DNA from: Arthrobacter sp. H16F315
Lineage (GTDB): Bacteria > Actinomycetota > Actinomycetes > Actinomycetales > Micrococcaceae
Assembly (NCBI RefSeq): GCF_024124825.1
Contig: NZ_JAMXSS010000002.1
Coordinates: 1,178,001 to 1,242,000, forward strand
DNA length: 64,000 nucleotides
Direction: 5' to 3'
Part shown: one piece after another, positions 37,171 through 45,125 of the stretch
How positions within the stretch are numbered: position 1 is the first letter of the stretch
Layout of the letters: every line of letters begins with the position of its first letter
The notes under the pieces: generated by a model
Told to the model about the DNA's origin: nothing
The model's database searches: none
Seen by the model: the letters and a program-made list of their open reading frames with translations, nothing else
Position numbers and translations under genes: made by a program

Positions 37171-38202
37171 GTGGAGCTTAGCGAGGACGACCTCGCCCTT
37201 ATCAATGTCCTCCAGATCGCGCCGCGGCTGAGCTGGGCCGATGCCGCGAAGGTGCTGGGGGTCCACGCCACTACCCTTGCCGCCCGCTGGGATCGGCTTC
37301 GGGCTTCCGGCGTCTCCTGGGTCACCGCCCACCTGATCGGCGACCCACACCAGATGTGCCTGGCGTTCGTCGCCGCGGACTGCGACATGCACCGGCGCGA
37401 GGAGGTCACCGCCCAGCTCGCCGGGATACCGGAAGTGGTCACGGTCGAGGAGGCGGCCAGCAACCGCGACCTCATGCTGACCGTGATCACCTCCTCGCTG
37501 GATGACTTCAGCACCAAGGTGGTTTCGCGCTTGAAGGAGATAGACGGTCTGATCAAGTACCAGACCGCACTGTGCACCAGGCTGCACGCCAGCGGCGGCA
37601 CCTGGCGGCTGAATGTTCTGAGCCGGGCCCAGCAGGCCGCTGTTAAGGCGATGGCCGGCCCGGATGCCCCCGGTGTCGTCCGGGCCGCCGCCAGGGACGA
37701 TTTGCCGGCCAGCCACCTGGCGCTGCTGCCTTACCTGGCCAAGGACGGGCGGGCGACGGCGGCGGACATTGCCCGAGGGCTGGGCAGGCACCCCGCCACC
37801 GTGCAGCGACAGCTGAACCGGGTGCTCGCCAGCGGGATCCTGTCGTTCCGCTGCGAGGTCGCCCAGCGCTTCTCGGCGTTCCCCGTGACCTGCCAGTGGT
37901 TCGTCAATGTCCCGGCCGGGCGGCATGAGGAAGCGGCCGCTGAGTTGAAGACGATGCGGAACGTGCGGCTCAGCGCGTCCACCACTGGTCCGACCAACTT
38001 TGTGATCATTATGTGGCTGCAGTCCCTGGCGGACGTTATGAGCATCGAGTTGGTCCTGCAGCAAAAAGTGCCCGGGATCGTGCTCGTCGAAAGCGTGGTC
38101 ATGCTGCGCACCGTGAAGCGCGTGGGCTGGATGCTGAACCCGGATTCCCGGGCGAGCGGCGCCGTCGTCGTTCCTGCCGAGGGGATCGGCGCGGCCGGCT
38201 GA
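37171..38202 (+). CDS. Lrp/AsnC-family regulator with two tandem Lrp units
   Basis: This 343-residue protein is about twice the normal Lrp length and contains two complete units. Each has a helix-turn-helix (residues ~5-50, SWADAAKVLGVHATTLAARWDRL; and ~190-235, RATAADIARGLGRHPATVQRQLNRV) followed by an effector-binding (RAM) half. GTG 37171 follows a strong GGAGG seven bases upstream. It is divergent from the amidohydrolase-transporter operon, which it probably controls in response to an amino acid or N-acyl derivative. Confidence 0.9.
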   Translation: MELSEDDLALINVLQIAPRLSWADAAKVLGVHATTLAARWDRLRASGVSWVTAHLIGDPHQMCLAFVAADCDMHRREEVTAQLAGIPEVVTVEEAASNRDLMLTVITSSLDDFSTKVVSRLKEIDGLIKYQTALCTRLHASGGTWRLNVLSRAQQAAVKAMAGPDAPGVVRAAARDDLPASHLALLPYLAKDGRATAADIARGLGRHPATVQRQLNRVLASGILSFRCEVAQRFSAFPVTCQWFVNVPAGRHEEAAAELKTMRNVRLSASTTGPTNFVIIMWLQSLADVMSIELVLQQKVPGIVLVESVVMLRTVKRVGWMLNPDSRASGAVVVPAEGIGAAG

Positions 38203-38293
38203 ACCGGCGGGGTCCCGCCCGCGCGGCGCGGCGCCAGGCTGCGGGCCGTGGCAGGTTGCTGCCCGCGGCGGGCTCCCGCCGGAGACGCCGTTC

Positions 38294-38460
38294 GCAGGGT
38301 GTGGGCTACGGGGTGGGTTCCACCGGCACCCTGATGGTCGGCCAGCTGCATCAGGCCACCGGGTCCTTCGCGGCGGCCGGTGTGCTTTTCCTCGCGGTTG
38401 GTTCGCTGGCCCCGGTGTTCGGCTACCGGGCCGGGCGGAACCGCTTCATCGGCGGCTGAC
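38294..38460 (+). repeat. Direct repeat, copy 2 (orphan 3' fragment of the CynX-type MFS gene)
   Basis: This copy matches 34194-34360 at 165 of 167 positions and encodes the last ~54 residues of the MFS transporter (GVGYGVGSTGTLMVGQLHQA to NRFIGG and the stop at 38459) with one Ala-to-Pro change. There is no start, promoter or upstream part, so it is a dead gene fragment. It forms the right boundary of the 4.1-kb cassette. Both copies are in the same orientation, so recombination between them would delete the cassette and leave an intact transporter gene. Confidence 0.92.
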
Positions 38461-38487
38461 GGCCCCGGAAAGAGCGCCGAGGGTGTC

Positions 38488-39147
38488 CTATCCTTGCTGG
38501 CCGGGGGCCCGGATGATGCGGCGCCGGGTTGCTGCCGCGATGGCTGCGGTGCGGTTGTCCACACCGAGTTTGCCGTAGATGTGCACCAGGTGCGTCTTTA
38601 CGGTTGCCTCCGAGATGAAGCTCTGTTTCGCGATAGCGCGGTTGCTGAGCCCGGTCGCCAGCAATTCCAGCAGTTGGACCTCCCGCTGCGTGAGGACAGC
38701 TGTGGGATTGCTGATCCGGTTCATCAGCAGGGCCGCTATTTTGGGAGCCAGGGCAGTCTGTCCGGCGGCGGCAGCCAGCACGGCCTGCCGGATCTGTTCT
38801 GGCGGTGCATCCTTGAGCATGTAGCCGCTGGCCCCCGCCTCGACGGCGGCCAGGATGTCCGCATCCGTGTCGTACGTGGTCAGGATCAGGACCGGCGGGG
38901 CGGCCTCCAGCAGCTTGATCTGCGAGGTCGCTGTGACTCCGTCCATGCCTGCGCCCATTTGCAGGTCCATCAGCACAACATCCACGCGGTCGCCCAGGGT
39001 TTTCAACCGTTTGAGTTCCTTGAGCGCTGCGTCGCCGTCGGCTGCTTCGGCTGCCACCGAGATGCCCTCGAATTCGGTGAGCATGGCCCGCAGCCCCGCC
39101 CTGACAACGGGGTGGTCATCGACCAGCAGGATGCGGATCTCGTTCAT
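38488..39147 (-). CDS. NarL/LuxR-type response regulator
   Basis: This 219-residue regulator has an N-terminal receiver domain (residues 1-120) with the acidic pocket in ILLVDDHPVVR, the phosphoacceptor Asp in DVVLMDLQMG and Lys in LKDAPPEQI. The C-terminal LuxR helix-turn-helix contains LTQREVQLLELLATGLSNRA and TVKTHLVHIYGKLGV. Its ATG overlaps the sensor kinase stop by 4 bp. With the kinase it forms a two-component system facing an ABC transporter operon. Confidence 0.93.
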   Translation of the reverse strand: MNEIRILLVDDHPVVRAGLRAMLTEFEGISVAAEAADGDAALKELKRLKTLGDRVDVVLMDLQMGAGMDGVTATSQIKLLEAAPPVLILTTYDTDADILAAVEAGASGYMLKDAPPEQIRQAVLAAAAGQTALAPKIAALLMNRISNPTAVLTQREVQLLELLATGLSNRAIAKQSFISEATVKTHLVHIYGKLGVDNRTAAIAAATRRRIIRAPGQQG

Positions 39148-40481
39148 TGTTGTTCCCTCTCCGGGGCGTCGTCCAGTGGCAGCCGGATGGCCACCACCGT
39201 ACCCTCCCCGGGGGCTGATTCGATCTCGAGCGAGCCGTTGAGCGCCGTGACCCTTTCCTGAAGTGACCGGATTCCGAAACCGCTTCCATCCGTCCGTTCG
39301 TTCATCCGGGCAGCTAACCCGGCGGGGTCGAAGCCGATGCCGTCGTCGTAGATGTCCATCGTGACTTCACTGCCCAGAAACGCGACGGTCACAACTGCGT
39401 TGCCGGCTTTGGCGTGGTCCCTGACGTTGGCGAGGCTGGCCTGGGCTGCCCGGAGCAGGGTCACCCGGTACGGCTGCGGCAGCTCCGCGGGGGTCCCGTC
39501 GAGCTCGAACCGGCACCGCAGCCCGACGCCCCCGGCTGCAGAGCTGGTTTCCGTGGTGTCGCAGAGCCTGCGAAGGGTTTCCACCAGGGAGGTTTCCTGC
39601 AGATGAGGGGACGATAGTCCACGGACGAAGTTCCGGGCTTCGGCGAGGTTCTCCGAGGCTGTCTGCTGCACCAGCGCGAAACGTGCCGCCGCGGTGGCCG
39701 TGTCCCCGGCGGCGAGCGACTTTTCGGCCGCGCGGGCCACCAGCACAATGCTGGAGAGCCCCTGGGCAAGGGTGTCGTGGATTTCCCGGGCCAGCCGCTC
39801 GCGTTCGGCCAGGACGCCGGCGTCGTGCTGGGTTGCTGCCAGCTCCGCACGGGTCCGGCGGAGTTCATCGGCCGCACGGCGCTGGTTCTCGGCTTCGCGG
39901 TACAGGGCACGGTAGGCCAGCCCGGTCACGACCGAAAACGCCGCGCCAAACAGCGGACCAAGGACCACGGCGAGCTGCGGGGCGGGAAGTCCGCTGGCCC
40001 CCCACTGGGCCGCAATCACCGCGACCGTCATCAGCGCGATCATCGGCAGCGCCACCGGTCGCGGCAACAGGTGCAAATGCAGGAAGAAGAGCGGGAAAGC
40101 CAGCCATGCGAAGTCGGAACTTCCGGCCAGCAGGAGGGCCCACAACGCGGTGACGATTCCCAGCCACAGGACACCGTAGCGGCGCGGATCGCGCGCTGTG
40201 CTGCCGGCGGCGAAGCGCTTTTCCATCATGGTGCCGGTGAGGTAAACCCCGGCCAGAACAAGCGCTGTCCCGGCCAAGGCATACCGCCCGGGGTCCCTCT
40301 CATTGGACACCAGGAGCCTCAGGACAGCCACTCCGAGCAGGGCGGCGAAGCCGACGTGCAGGGTGACCCTCAGTACGCGCAGGATCGCAACGGAGGGCGC
40401 AGCGTCCAGTCCGCGAAGCGGGTCGCCGGGTCGGCTAAGACCGGTCCCGTTCCGGGCGTGGAGTGGTTCCGTGGCAGGCAT
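39144..40481 (-). CDS. Sensor histidine kinase (NarX/DesK type, HisKA_3)
   Basis: This 445-residue kinase has about six membrane segments in the first 180 residues and a short coiled region (REAENQRRAADELRRTRAEL). The phosphorylated His is in LAREIHDTLAQGLSSIV. The C-terminal ATPase has VTVAFLGSEVTMDIYDDGIGFDP and FGIRSLQERVTALNGSLEI. There is no large extracytoplasmic domain, so it probably senses a membrane-level signal. It is coupled to the response regulator. The divergent ABC exporter is the likely target. Confidence 0.92.
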   Translation of the reverse strand: MPATEPLHARNGTGLSRPGDPLRGLDAAPSVAILRVLRVTLHVGFAALLGVAVLRLLVSNERDPGRYALAGTALVLAGVYLTGTMMEKRFAAGSTARDPRRYGVLWLGIVTALWALLLAGSSDFAWLAFPLFFLHLHLLPRPVALPMIALMTVAVIAAQWGASGLPAPQLAVVLGPLFGAAFSVVTGLAYRALYREAENQRRAADELRRTRAELAATQHDAGVLAERERLAREIHDTLAQGLSSIVLVARAAEKSLAAGDTATAAARFALVQQTASENLAEARNFVRGLSSPHLQETSLVETLRRLCDTTETSSAAGGVGLRCRFELDGTPAELPQPYRVTLLRAAQASLANVRDHAKAGNAVVTVAFLGSEVTMDIYDDGIGFDPAGLAARMNERTDGSGFGIRSLQERVTALNGSLEIESAPGEGTVVAIRLPLDDAPEREQQ

Positions 40482-40522
40482 TGGATCAGCTTATGCCTGC
40501 CCTGCTCGGGCCGGATCAATCA

Positions 40523-40548
40523 AATGGTTGACCCGGGGCTCAACCATT
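40523..40548. promoter_or_regulatory. Palindrome between the sensor kinase and the ABC permease gene
   Basis: AATGGTTGA (40523-40531) and TCAACCATT (40540-40548) form a perfect 9-bp inverted repeat with an 8-bp spacer. It sits about 110 bp before the permease start. Related TCAATCAA-type half-sites flank it (near 40516 and 40562). It is a strong candidate for the NarL-type regulator's binding site. Confidence 0.5.
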
Positions 40549-40657
40549 CTTCGACCGCGGCTCAATCAACTGCACGATGGCGCCGCCGCCTGCCCGCGGG
40601 AGAGTGGATCTAGGAGCTTTTCCGGCCACCGCCTCACCCACTGAAAGAAGAACAAAC

Positions 40658-41791
40658 GTGTTTCTTGCCATCCGCGATATCCGCTTCGCCAAGGGCAGGT
40701 TTGCCCTGATGGGCGGCGTCGTTGCCCTGATCACCCTGCTGCTCGTTATGCTCTCGGGACTCACAGCCGGGCTGGGCGACCAGTCGACGTCGGCCATCGA
40801 TAAACTCGGCGCCACCAACGGCGGGGGAGTCGACGCCAAGGCAGTGGACAGCATCGTCTTTGGCGCCCCCGGCACCAACGAGCCCAAGGCCTCCTTCACC
40901 GAAAGCGAAGTCACCGCCGCCCAGCTCGACAGCTGGAGAAACCGGGCCGGCGTCCGGAACGCGGAGGCAGTGGGCATCAGCCAGACCCGGTTCCAGGCCG
41001 TGGCCGCGGATACCGGGGCGGGTACCGGAACCACCAACGTCGCAGTCTTCGGTGTCTCGCCGAACGCCCGGCTGGCGCCGTCCCGGGTCACCGCGGACAC
41101 CGTGGTGATCGGCAAAACCGTCGCCAAAGCCCTCTCCCTGACCAGCGGGGACAAGGCCAGCGTCGGGGGAATCGAACTGACCGTCAGTGCAGTGGTCGAG
41201 GACCAGTGGTACTCACACACCAGCGTCGTCTGGACAGCGCTTCCCGCCTGGTCGAAGCTGGCCCACCTGAGCGACCCGGAGCAGCTCGGAACCGTCGCCG
41301 CCATCACCTACAACGACGGCGCCTCCGTTGACGAGGCAGCCGCGAACGCAGCAGCCCGCACCGTGAGTGCCACACGCACCGGATCCTTCCAGACACTGGG
41401 GTCCTACAAGAGCGAGAACGGCTCCCTGCTGCTGATGCAGGCGTTCCTCTACGGCATCTCCGCCCTGGTCATCGTGGCCTTCCTGACCGTATGGACCGTC
41501 CAGCGGACCCGCGACATCGCCGTGCTGAAGGCGATGGGCGGATCAAGTGCCTACATCCTGCGTGACGCCATCACCCAGGCCGCTGTCGTCCTGCTGGCCG
41601 GGGCCGGACTCGGCGGCGGGATCGGCATCCTCGGCGGCTTCTTCGCCGCCCAGGCAGCCCCCTTCCTGGTCAATCCCGCAACAACACTCCTGCCCATCCT
41701 TGGAATCATCGCCCTCGGCCTTGCCGGAGCGGCGCTGGCGGTCCGCCGCGTCACCAAGGTCGACGCCCTCATCGCCCTCGGCGGGAACTAA
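40658..41791 (+). CDS. ABC transporter permease (FtsX/MacB-like)
   Basis: This 377-residue permease has one N-terminal membrane segment, a large extracytoplasmic domain of about 220 residues, and three C-terminal segments, the FtsX/MacB layout. The segment VQRTRDIAVLKAMGGSSAYI is the coupling region typical of this family. The start is GTG 40658 with GAAAGAAG upstream. The next gene encodes its ATPase. Such two-gene systems export lipoproteins, peptides or toxic compounds rather than import. Confidence 0.88.
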   Translation: MFLAIRDIRFAKGRFALMGGVVALITLLLVMLSGLTAGLGDQSTSAIDKLGATNGGGVDAKAVDSIVFGAPGTNEPKASFTESEVTAAQLDSWRNRAGVRNAEAVGISQTRFQAVAADTGAGTGTTNVAVFGVSPNARLAPSRVTADTVVIGKTVAKALSLTSGDKASVGGIELTVSAVVEDQWYSHTSVVWTALPAWSKLAHLSDPEQLGTVAAITYNDGASVDEAAANAAARTVSATRTGSFQTLGSYKSENGSLLLMQAFLYGISALVIVAFLTVWTVQRTRDIAVLKAMGGSSAYILRDAITQAAVVLLAGAGLGGGIGILGGFFAAQAAPFLVNPATTLLPILGIIALGLAGAALAVRRVTKVDALIALGGN

Positions 41792-41864
41792 AACCTCCCC
41801 GGAAGCCTGGCCGCGTCCGCAGCGCAGATACCGGCCCGTGCACATTTTGAAAGGAAGCAACACC

Positions 41865-42587
41865 ATGTCCTCCACCTCCAGCTCCCGCACCTCCGCGCGC
41901 GGTCCCCTCCACCTCGTCAACGTCAGCCTCGAATACCCGGACGGGGACGGAACCATCAAGGCCCTTGACGCCGTGAACCTCACCGTACAGGCGGGTCAGA
42001 TGGTCTCCCTCGTCGGTCCGTCAGGTTCCGGCAAATCCAGTCTCCTCGCCGCCGCCGCCACCCTCGTCCGCCCCACCCGTGGCCTCGTGATCATCGACGG
42101 AACTGACGCCACCGGGCTCGGCGACAAGGACCTCACCGCGCTGCGTCGGGAGAAGATCGGCATCATCTTCCAGCAACCGAACCTGCTCGCGTCCCTGACG
42201 GCCGCCGAACAACTCATCATCGGCGATCACCTGCGCGGAAAGTCCGTCAAAGCGGCCCGTGCGAAAGCCGCGGAACTGCTCGACGTCGTCGGACTCTCCT
42301 CGAGTGCGGACAAACGGCCGCACCAGCTCTCCGGCGGCCAGCGCCAGCGGGTCAACATCGCCCGGGCCCTGATGGGCGATCCCAAGGTCCTGCTCGTGGA
42401 CGAACCCACCGCGGCCCTGGACCACGAACGCAGCGGCTCGATCGTCCGGCTCCTGCGCCGTGTCACCGACGACTTTAGGGTTGCCACCGTTATGGTCACC
42501 CATGACACCGAATTCGTCCCGCTGACCGACTCGGTCGCCACCATGCGCGACGGCAAGCTCACCGCCCCCGTGCTGACCACAGTCTGA
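41865..42587 (+). CDS. ABC transporter ATP-binding protein (LolD/MacB type)
   Basis: This 240-residue ATPase has Walker A GPSGSGKSS, the Q-loop region IIFQQPNLLASLTA, signature LSGGQRQRVNIARAL, Walker B VLLVDEPTAALD and the H-loop in VMVTHDTEF. This is the LolD/MacB-type set that powers FtsX-like permeases. ATG 41865 follows AAGGAAG. Gene order and the upstream palindrome suggest control by the divergent two-component system. Confidence 0.93.
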   Translation: MSSTSSSRTSARGPLHLVNVSLEYPDGDGTIKALDAVNLTVQAGQMVSLVGPSGSGKSSLLAAAATLVRPTRGLVIIDGTDATGLGDKDLTALRREKIGIIFQQPNLLASLTAAEQLIIGDHLRGKSVKAARAKAAELLDVVGLSSSADKRPHQLSGGQRQRVNIARALMGDPKVLLVDEPTAALDHERSGSIVRLLRRVTDDFRVATVMVTHDTEFVPLTDSVATMRDGKLTAPVLTTV

Positions 42588-42721
42588 TGCCCAACACCCC
42601 GGATGTGACTTTAACCCTGGAAGCGCCGGACGCCGGCTTCACTAAGTGGCTGCATTCGCCGTCCGCGGCCGTGACCGCCGCGTTGGCGCTGCGGCAGCGT
42701 GAGCCGGACATCCCGCGCTAG
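42587..42721 (+). CDS. Possible 44-residue small protein
   Basis: An ATG overlaps the ATPase stop by one base (TGATG), and 44 codons follow, ending PDIPR and TAG at 42719-42721. The one-base overlap would allow translational coupling. No motif was recognised, and composition is ordinary. It may equally be a chance frame or a gene remnant. Confidence 0.25.
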   Translation: MPNTPDVTLTLEAPDAGFTKWLHSPSAAVTAALALRQREPDIPR

Positions 42722-42859
42722 GGCGCGAAGGGCCTGCTGTGGCATGCTTCCCTTTAACCTTCTGGCGTTATTCGTTGAAAGTTCCAGCAACCCCCGGACC
42801 GGCACTACCTCAGCTTTGGTTGATGTTTTAGAGCTGCGTCCCTGACCACCGATCAGGCC

Positions 42860-44320
42860 ATGCCCGCACTCCGACCCGCCCGCGTTTCGAGCCTAGATTC
42901 AGCAGGCATCTTCCACCGCGACTATTTACTCGTGACCCTGGGTGCCTGCGCCTTGGTGTTCCTGGCCGCTTTCGAATCGCTGGCGGTGACCACGATCATG
43001 CCGGTGGTCAGCCGCGAGCTGGATGGGGCTGACCTCTACGCCCTGGCGTTTGCCGGGCCGTTCGCCACGGGCGTTATTGGCATGGTGGCCGCTGGCAACT
43101 GGTCTGACAGGCACGGCCCGGTGGGGCCGCTGTACGCGTCCGTGGCCATGTTTGCGGTTGGGCTGCTGGCCGCCGGAACGGCCGGGAGTATGCCGGCCCT
43201 CGTGGCAGGCCGCCTGGTCCAAGGCCTCGGCGGCGGCGCAATTACGGTGGCGCTGTATGTCGTGATCGCCCGGGTTTATCCGCGGGCACTGCACCCGAAG
43301 ATTTTCGCCGCTTTTTCCGCGGCCTGGGTGATTCCTTCGCTGGTGGGCCCCTTCGCCGCCGGTCTCGTGGCGCAGTTGGCCAGTTGGCACTGGGTCTTCC
43401 TGGGCGTAGTGGGGCTTGTGGTTCCGGCCCTGCTCATGATTGTGCCGGCGCTGCGCGGACTGCACGGCACGCCCGATGCCGACATCCCGGAAGGCGCACC
43501 GCCAGTGGACATGTCCACCGGCGGTGCGCGGAAGGCCTGGGGCTATGGCCGGCTTGCGTGGGCTACCCTCGCGGCGCTCGCCGTGCTCGGCTTGAACCTC
43601 TCAGCACGGCTTCCGGTGGCCGGCGGAGTCGTGGCCGTCGCCGCCGTGGCCGCGGCCCTGATCGCCGTCCGGCCGCTGGTGCCGCAGGGCACTTTGACCG
43701 CCCAACGCGGCCTCCCCAGCGTCATCCTCACCCGCGGCTTAGCTGCCGCTTCGTTTTTCGGCGCCGAGGTTTACCTGCCCTACCTGCTGGTGGAGCGATA
43801 CTCCTTCACACCCACTTTCGCCGGGCTCACCCTGACCGGCGGCGCCGTCGCCTGGGCCGCCGGCTCCGCAGTCCAGGGCCGGCTCGGGGAGCGCCTGGAT
43901 CACCGCCGAGCAGTCCGAATCGGCGCGGCGCTGGTGCTTGCCGCAATCGCCTTGGTGCTGGTGACCACGGTCCTCGGCTGGCCGGCCGTCGTCGCGATCG
44001 CCGCGTGGGTACTCGCCGGAGGCGGCATGGGGCTGATGTACGCCCGCCTGAGCGTGATGACCCTGGGCCTGTCCAGCAAGCAGAACGAGGGCTTCAACAG
44101 CTCCGCGATGTCCATTTCCGACTCGCTCGGCGGTGCCCTGTCCCTCGCCACCACGGGAATTGTCTTTTCCGCGTTCACCACCGCGGGCGCGCCGGCGGCC
44201 TCCTTTGCCGGCGTCTTCGCGCTTACGGCGGTGATCGCCGCCGCCGCCGTCGTGATCGCCCCGCGGGTGGCCGTGCCGCAGGCATCGGCGAGGCCCGGCC
44301 GGGGGAAGTTGAAGGGTTAG
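42860..44320 (+). CDS. MFS transporter (drug/metabolite efflux type)
   Basis: This 486-residue major facilitator protein has motif A in GNWSDRHGPVGPLYA, motif-C-like Gly/Pro-rich helix SAAWVIPSLVGPFAAGLVAQ after TM5, and AGRLVQGLGGGAITVALYVV. These features fit proton-driven efflux pumps rather than importers. The start at 42860 has no clear ribosome site. It stands alone between the ABC operon and a two-component system; the substrate is unknown. Confidence 0.85.
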   Translation: MPALRPARVSSLDSAGIFHRDYLLVTLGACALVFLAAFESLAVTTIMPVVSRELDGADLYALAFAGPFATGVIGMVAAGNWSDRHGPVGPLYASVAMFAVGLLAAGTAGSMPALVAGRLVQGLGGGAITVALYVVIARVYPRALHPKIFAAFSAAWVIPSLVGPFAAGLVAQLASWHWVFLGVVGLVVPALLMIVPALRGLHGTPDADIPEGAPPVDMSTGGARKAWGYGRLAWATLAALAVLGLNLSARLPVAGGVVAVAAVAAALIAVRPLVPQGTLTAQRGLPSVILTRGLAAASFFGAEVYLPYLLVERYSFTPTFAGLTLTGGAVAWAAGSAVQGRLGERLDHRRAVRIGAALVLAAIALVLVTTVLGWPAVVAIAAWVLAGGGMGLMYARLSVMTLGLSSKQNEGFNSSAMSISDSLGGALSLATTGIVFSAFTTAGAPAASFAGVFALTAVIAAAAVVIAPRVAVPQASARPGRGKLKG

Positions 44321-44443
44321 TGCCCGGCGTCCGCCCTTATGTTGCCCGGTCGCCGCGAGCTGTAGCCGGGCCAGCCCCGCACGGCACCGCCGCAGGGCAT
44401 CGCGCTCGGCACCCCCGCACGGCTCCGGCGCTGGCGCCGGACC

Positions 44444-44449
44444 TATACT
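44444..44449 (+). promoter_or_regulatory. -10 element of a leaderless promoter for the OmpR-type regulator
   Basis: TATACT is followed by seven bases and then ATG 44457, placing the transcript start at the start codon. It matches the -10 consensus well. No ribosome-binding site lies between. A -35 element is not evident. Confidence 0.5.
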
Positions 44450-44456
44450 TCAGACC

Positions 44457-45125
44457 ATGACGGTTGGGCCGAGGGTGCTGCTGGTGGAAGACGATTCAAG
44501 CTTGGCCGCAATGCTCAGCGAGCTGCTTTCGGGCGAGGGCTACGCCGTGGTGCTGGCCCAGGACGGGCAACGAGCCCTGCATGAGGGTCTCAGCCAGGAG
44601 TTCGACGTGCTGCTGATGGATCGGGGGCTCCCGGCCATCGAAGGACTGGACGTTCTTGAGCGGCTTCGGGACCGCGGCGTGGATGCCCCCGCACTTATAC
44701 TCTCTGCGCTGAGCAATCCTGCGGACCGCGTGGAAGGCCTTGACCGGGGCGCCGAGGATTACCTGGGCAAACCTTTCGACGTCGACGAACTCCTTGCCCG
44801 GCTGCGGTCCCTGCTGCGCCGCCATCCGACGCGGGCCGGCGCCGTCCGGGTCCCGGGCGGCATGCTGGACATTGACGGCCGCACGGTCACCTCAGCCACC
44901 GGAACGGTCATTGTCCTGTCCGAGCGGGAAAGTGAGCTGCTGGCCCAGCTGGCCCGCAGCCCCCGTCAGATCTTCACCCGGGAAGGCCTTGTCAGCGCGG
45001 TATTCCCGGATGCCGACGACGACGGCGTCGTGGACACCTACGTGCACTACCTGCGGAAGAAACTGGGCCGGTCCTCGGTGCTGACAGTCCGCGGAGTCGG
45101 CTACCGGCTCGGAGAAATCCGTTGA
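44457..45125 (+). CDS. OmpR/PhoB-type response regulator
   Basis: This 222-residue regulator has a receiver domain (VLLVEDDSSLAAML, with Asp in DVLLMDRGLP and Lys in GAEDYLGKPFDVDELLARL) and a C-terminal winged helix (LSERESELLAQLARSPRQIFTREGLV and VDTYVHYLRKKLG, with VRGVGYRLG at the end). Its stop overlaps the kinase start by 4 bp. The two are followed by the ApbE redox operon, which may be their target. Confidence 0.93.
   Translation: MTVGPRVLLVEDDSSLAAMLSELLSGEGYAVVLAQDGQRALHEGLSQEFDVLLMDRGLPAIEGLDVLERLRDRGVDAPALILSALSNPADRVEGLDRGAEDYLGKPFDVDELLARLRSLLRRHPTRAGAVRVPGGMLDIDGRTVTSATGTVIVLSERESELLAQLARSPRQIFTREGLVSAVFPDADDDGVVDTYVHYLRKKLGRSSVLTVRGVGYRLGEIR

Noticed and set aside
38013..38459. 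A 148-codon open frame ending in MFS-like sequence.
   Set aside because: Only its last ~54 codons match a protein, and those are the duplicated end of the MFS gene; the rest is out of frame within the Lrp gene.
34194..38460. The repeat-bracketed segment considered as an insertion sequence.
   Set aside because: No transposase or integrase gene and no short terminal inverted repeats are visible; the boundaries are long direct repeats of a gene end.
42587..42859. The region after the ABC ATPase considered as a decayed third transporter gene.
   Set aside because: Only a 44-codon frame is open and no similarity to transporter segments was recognised in any frame.
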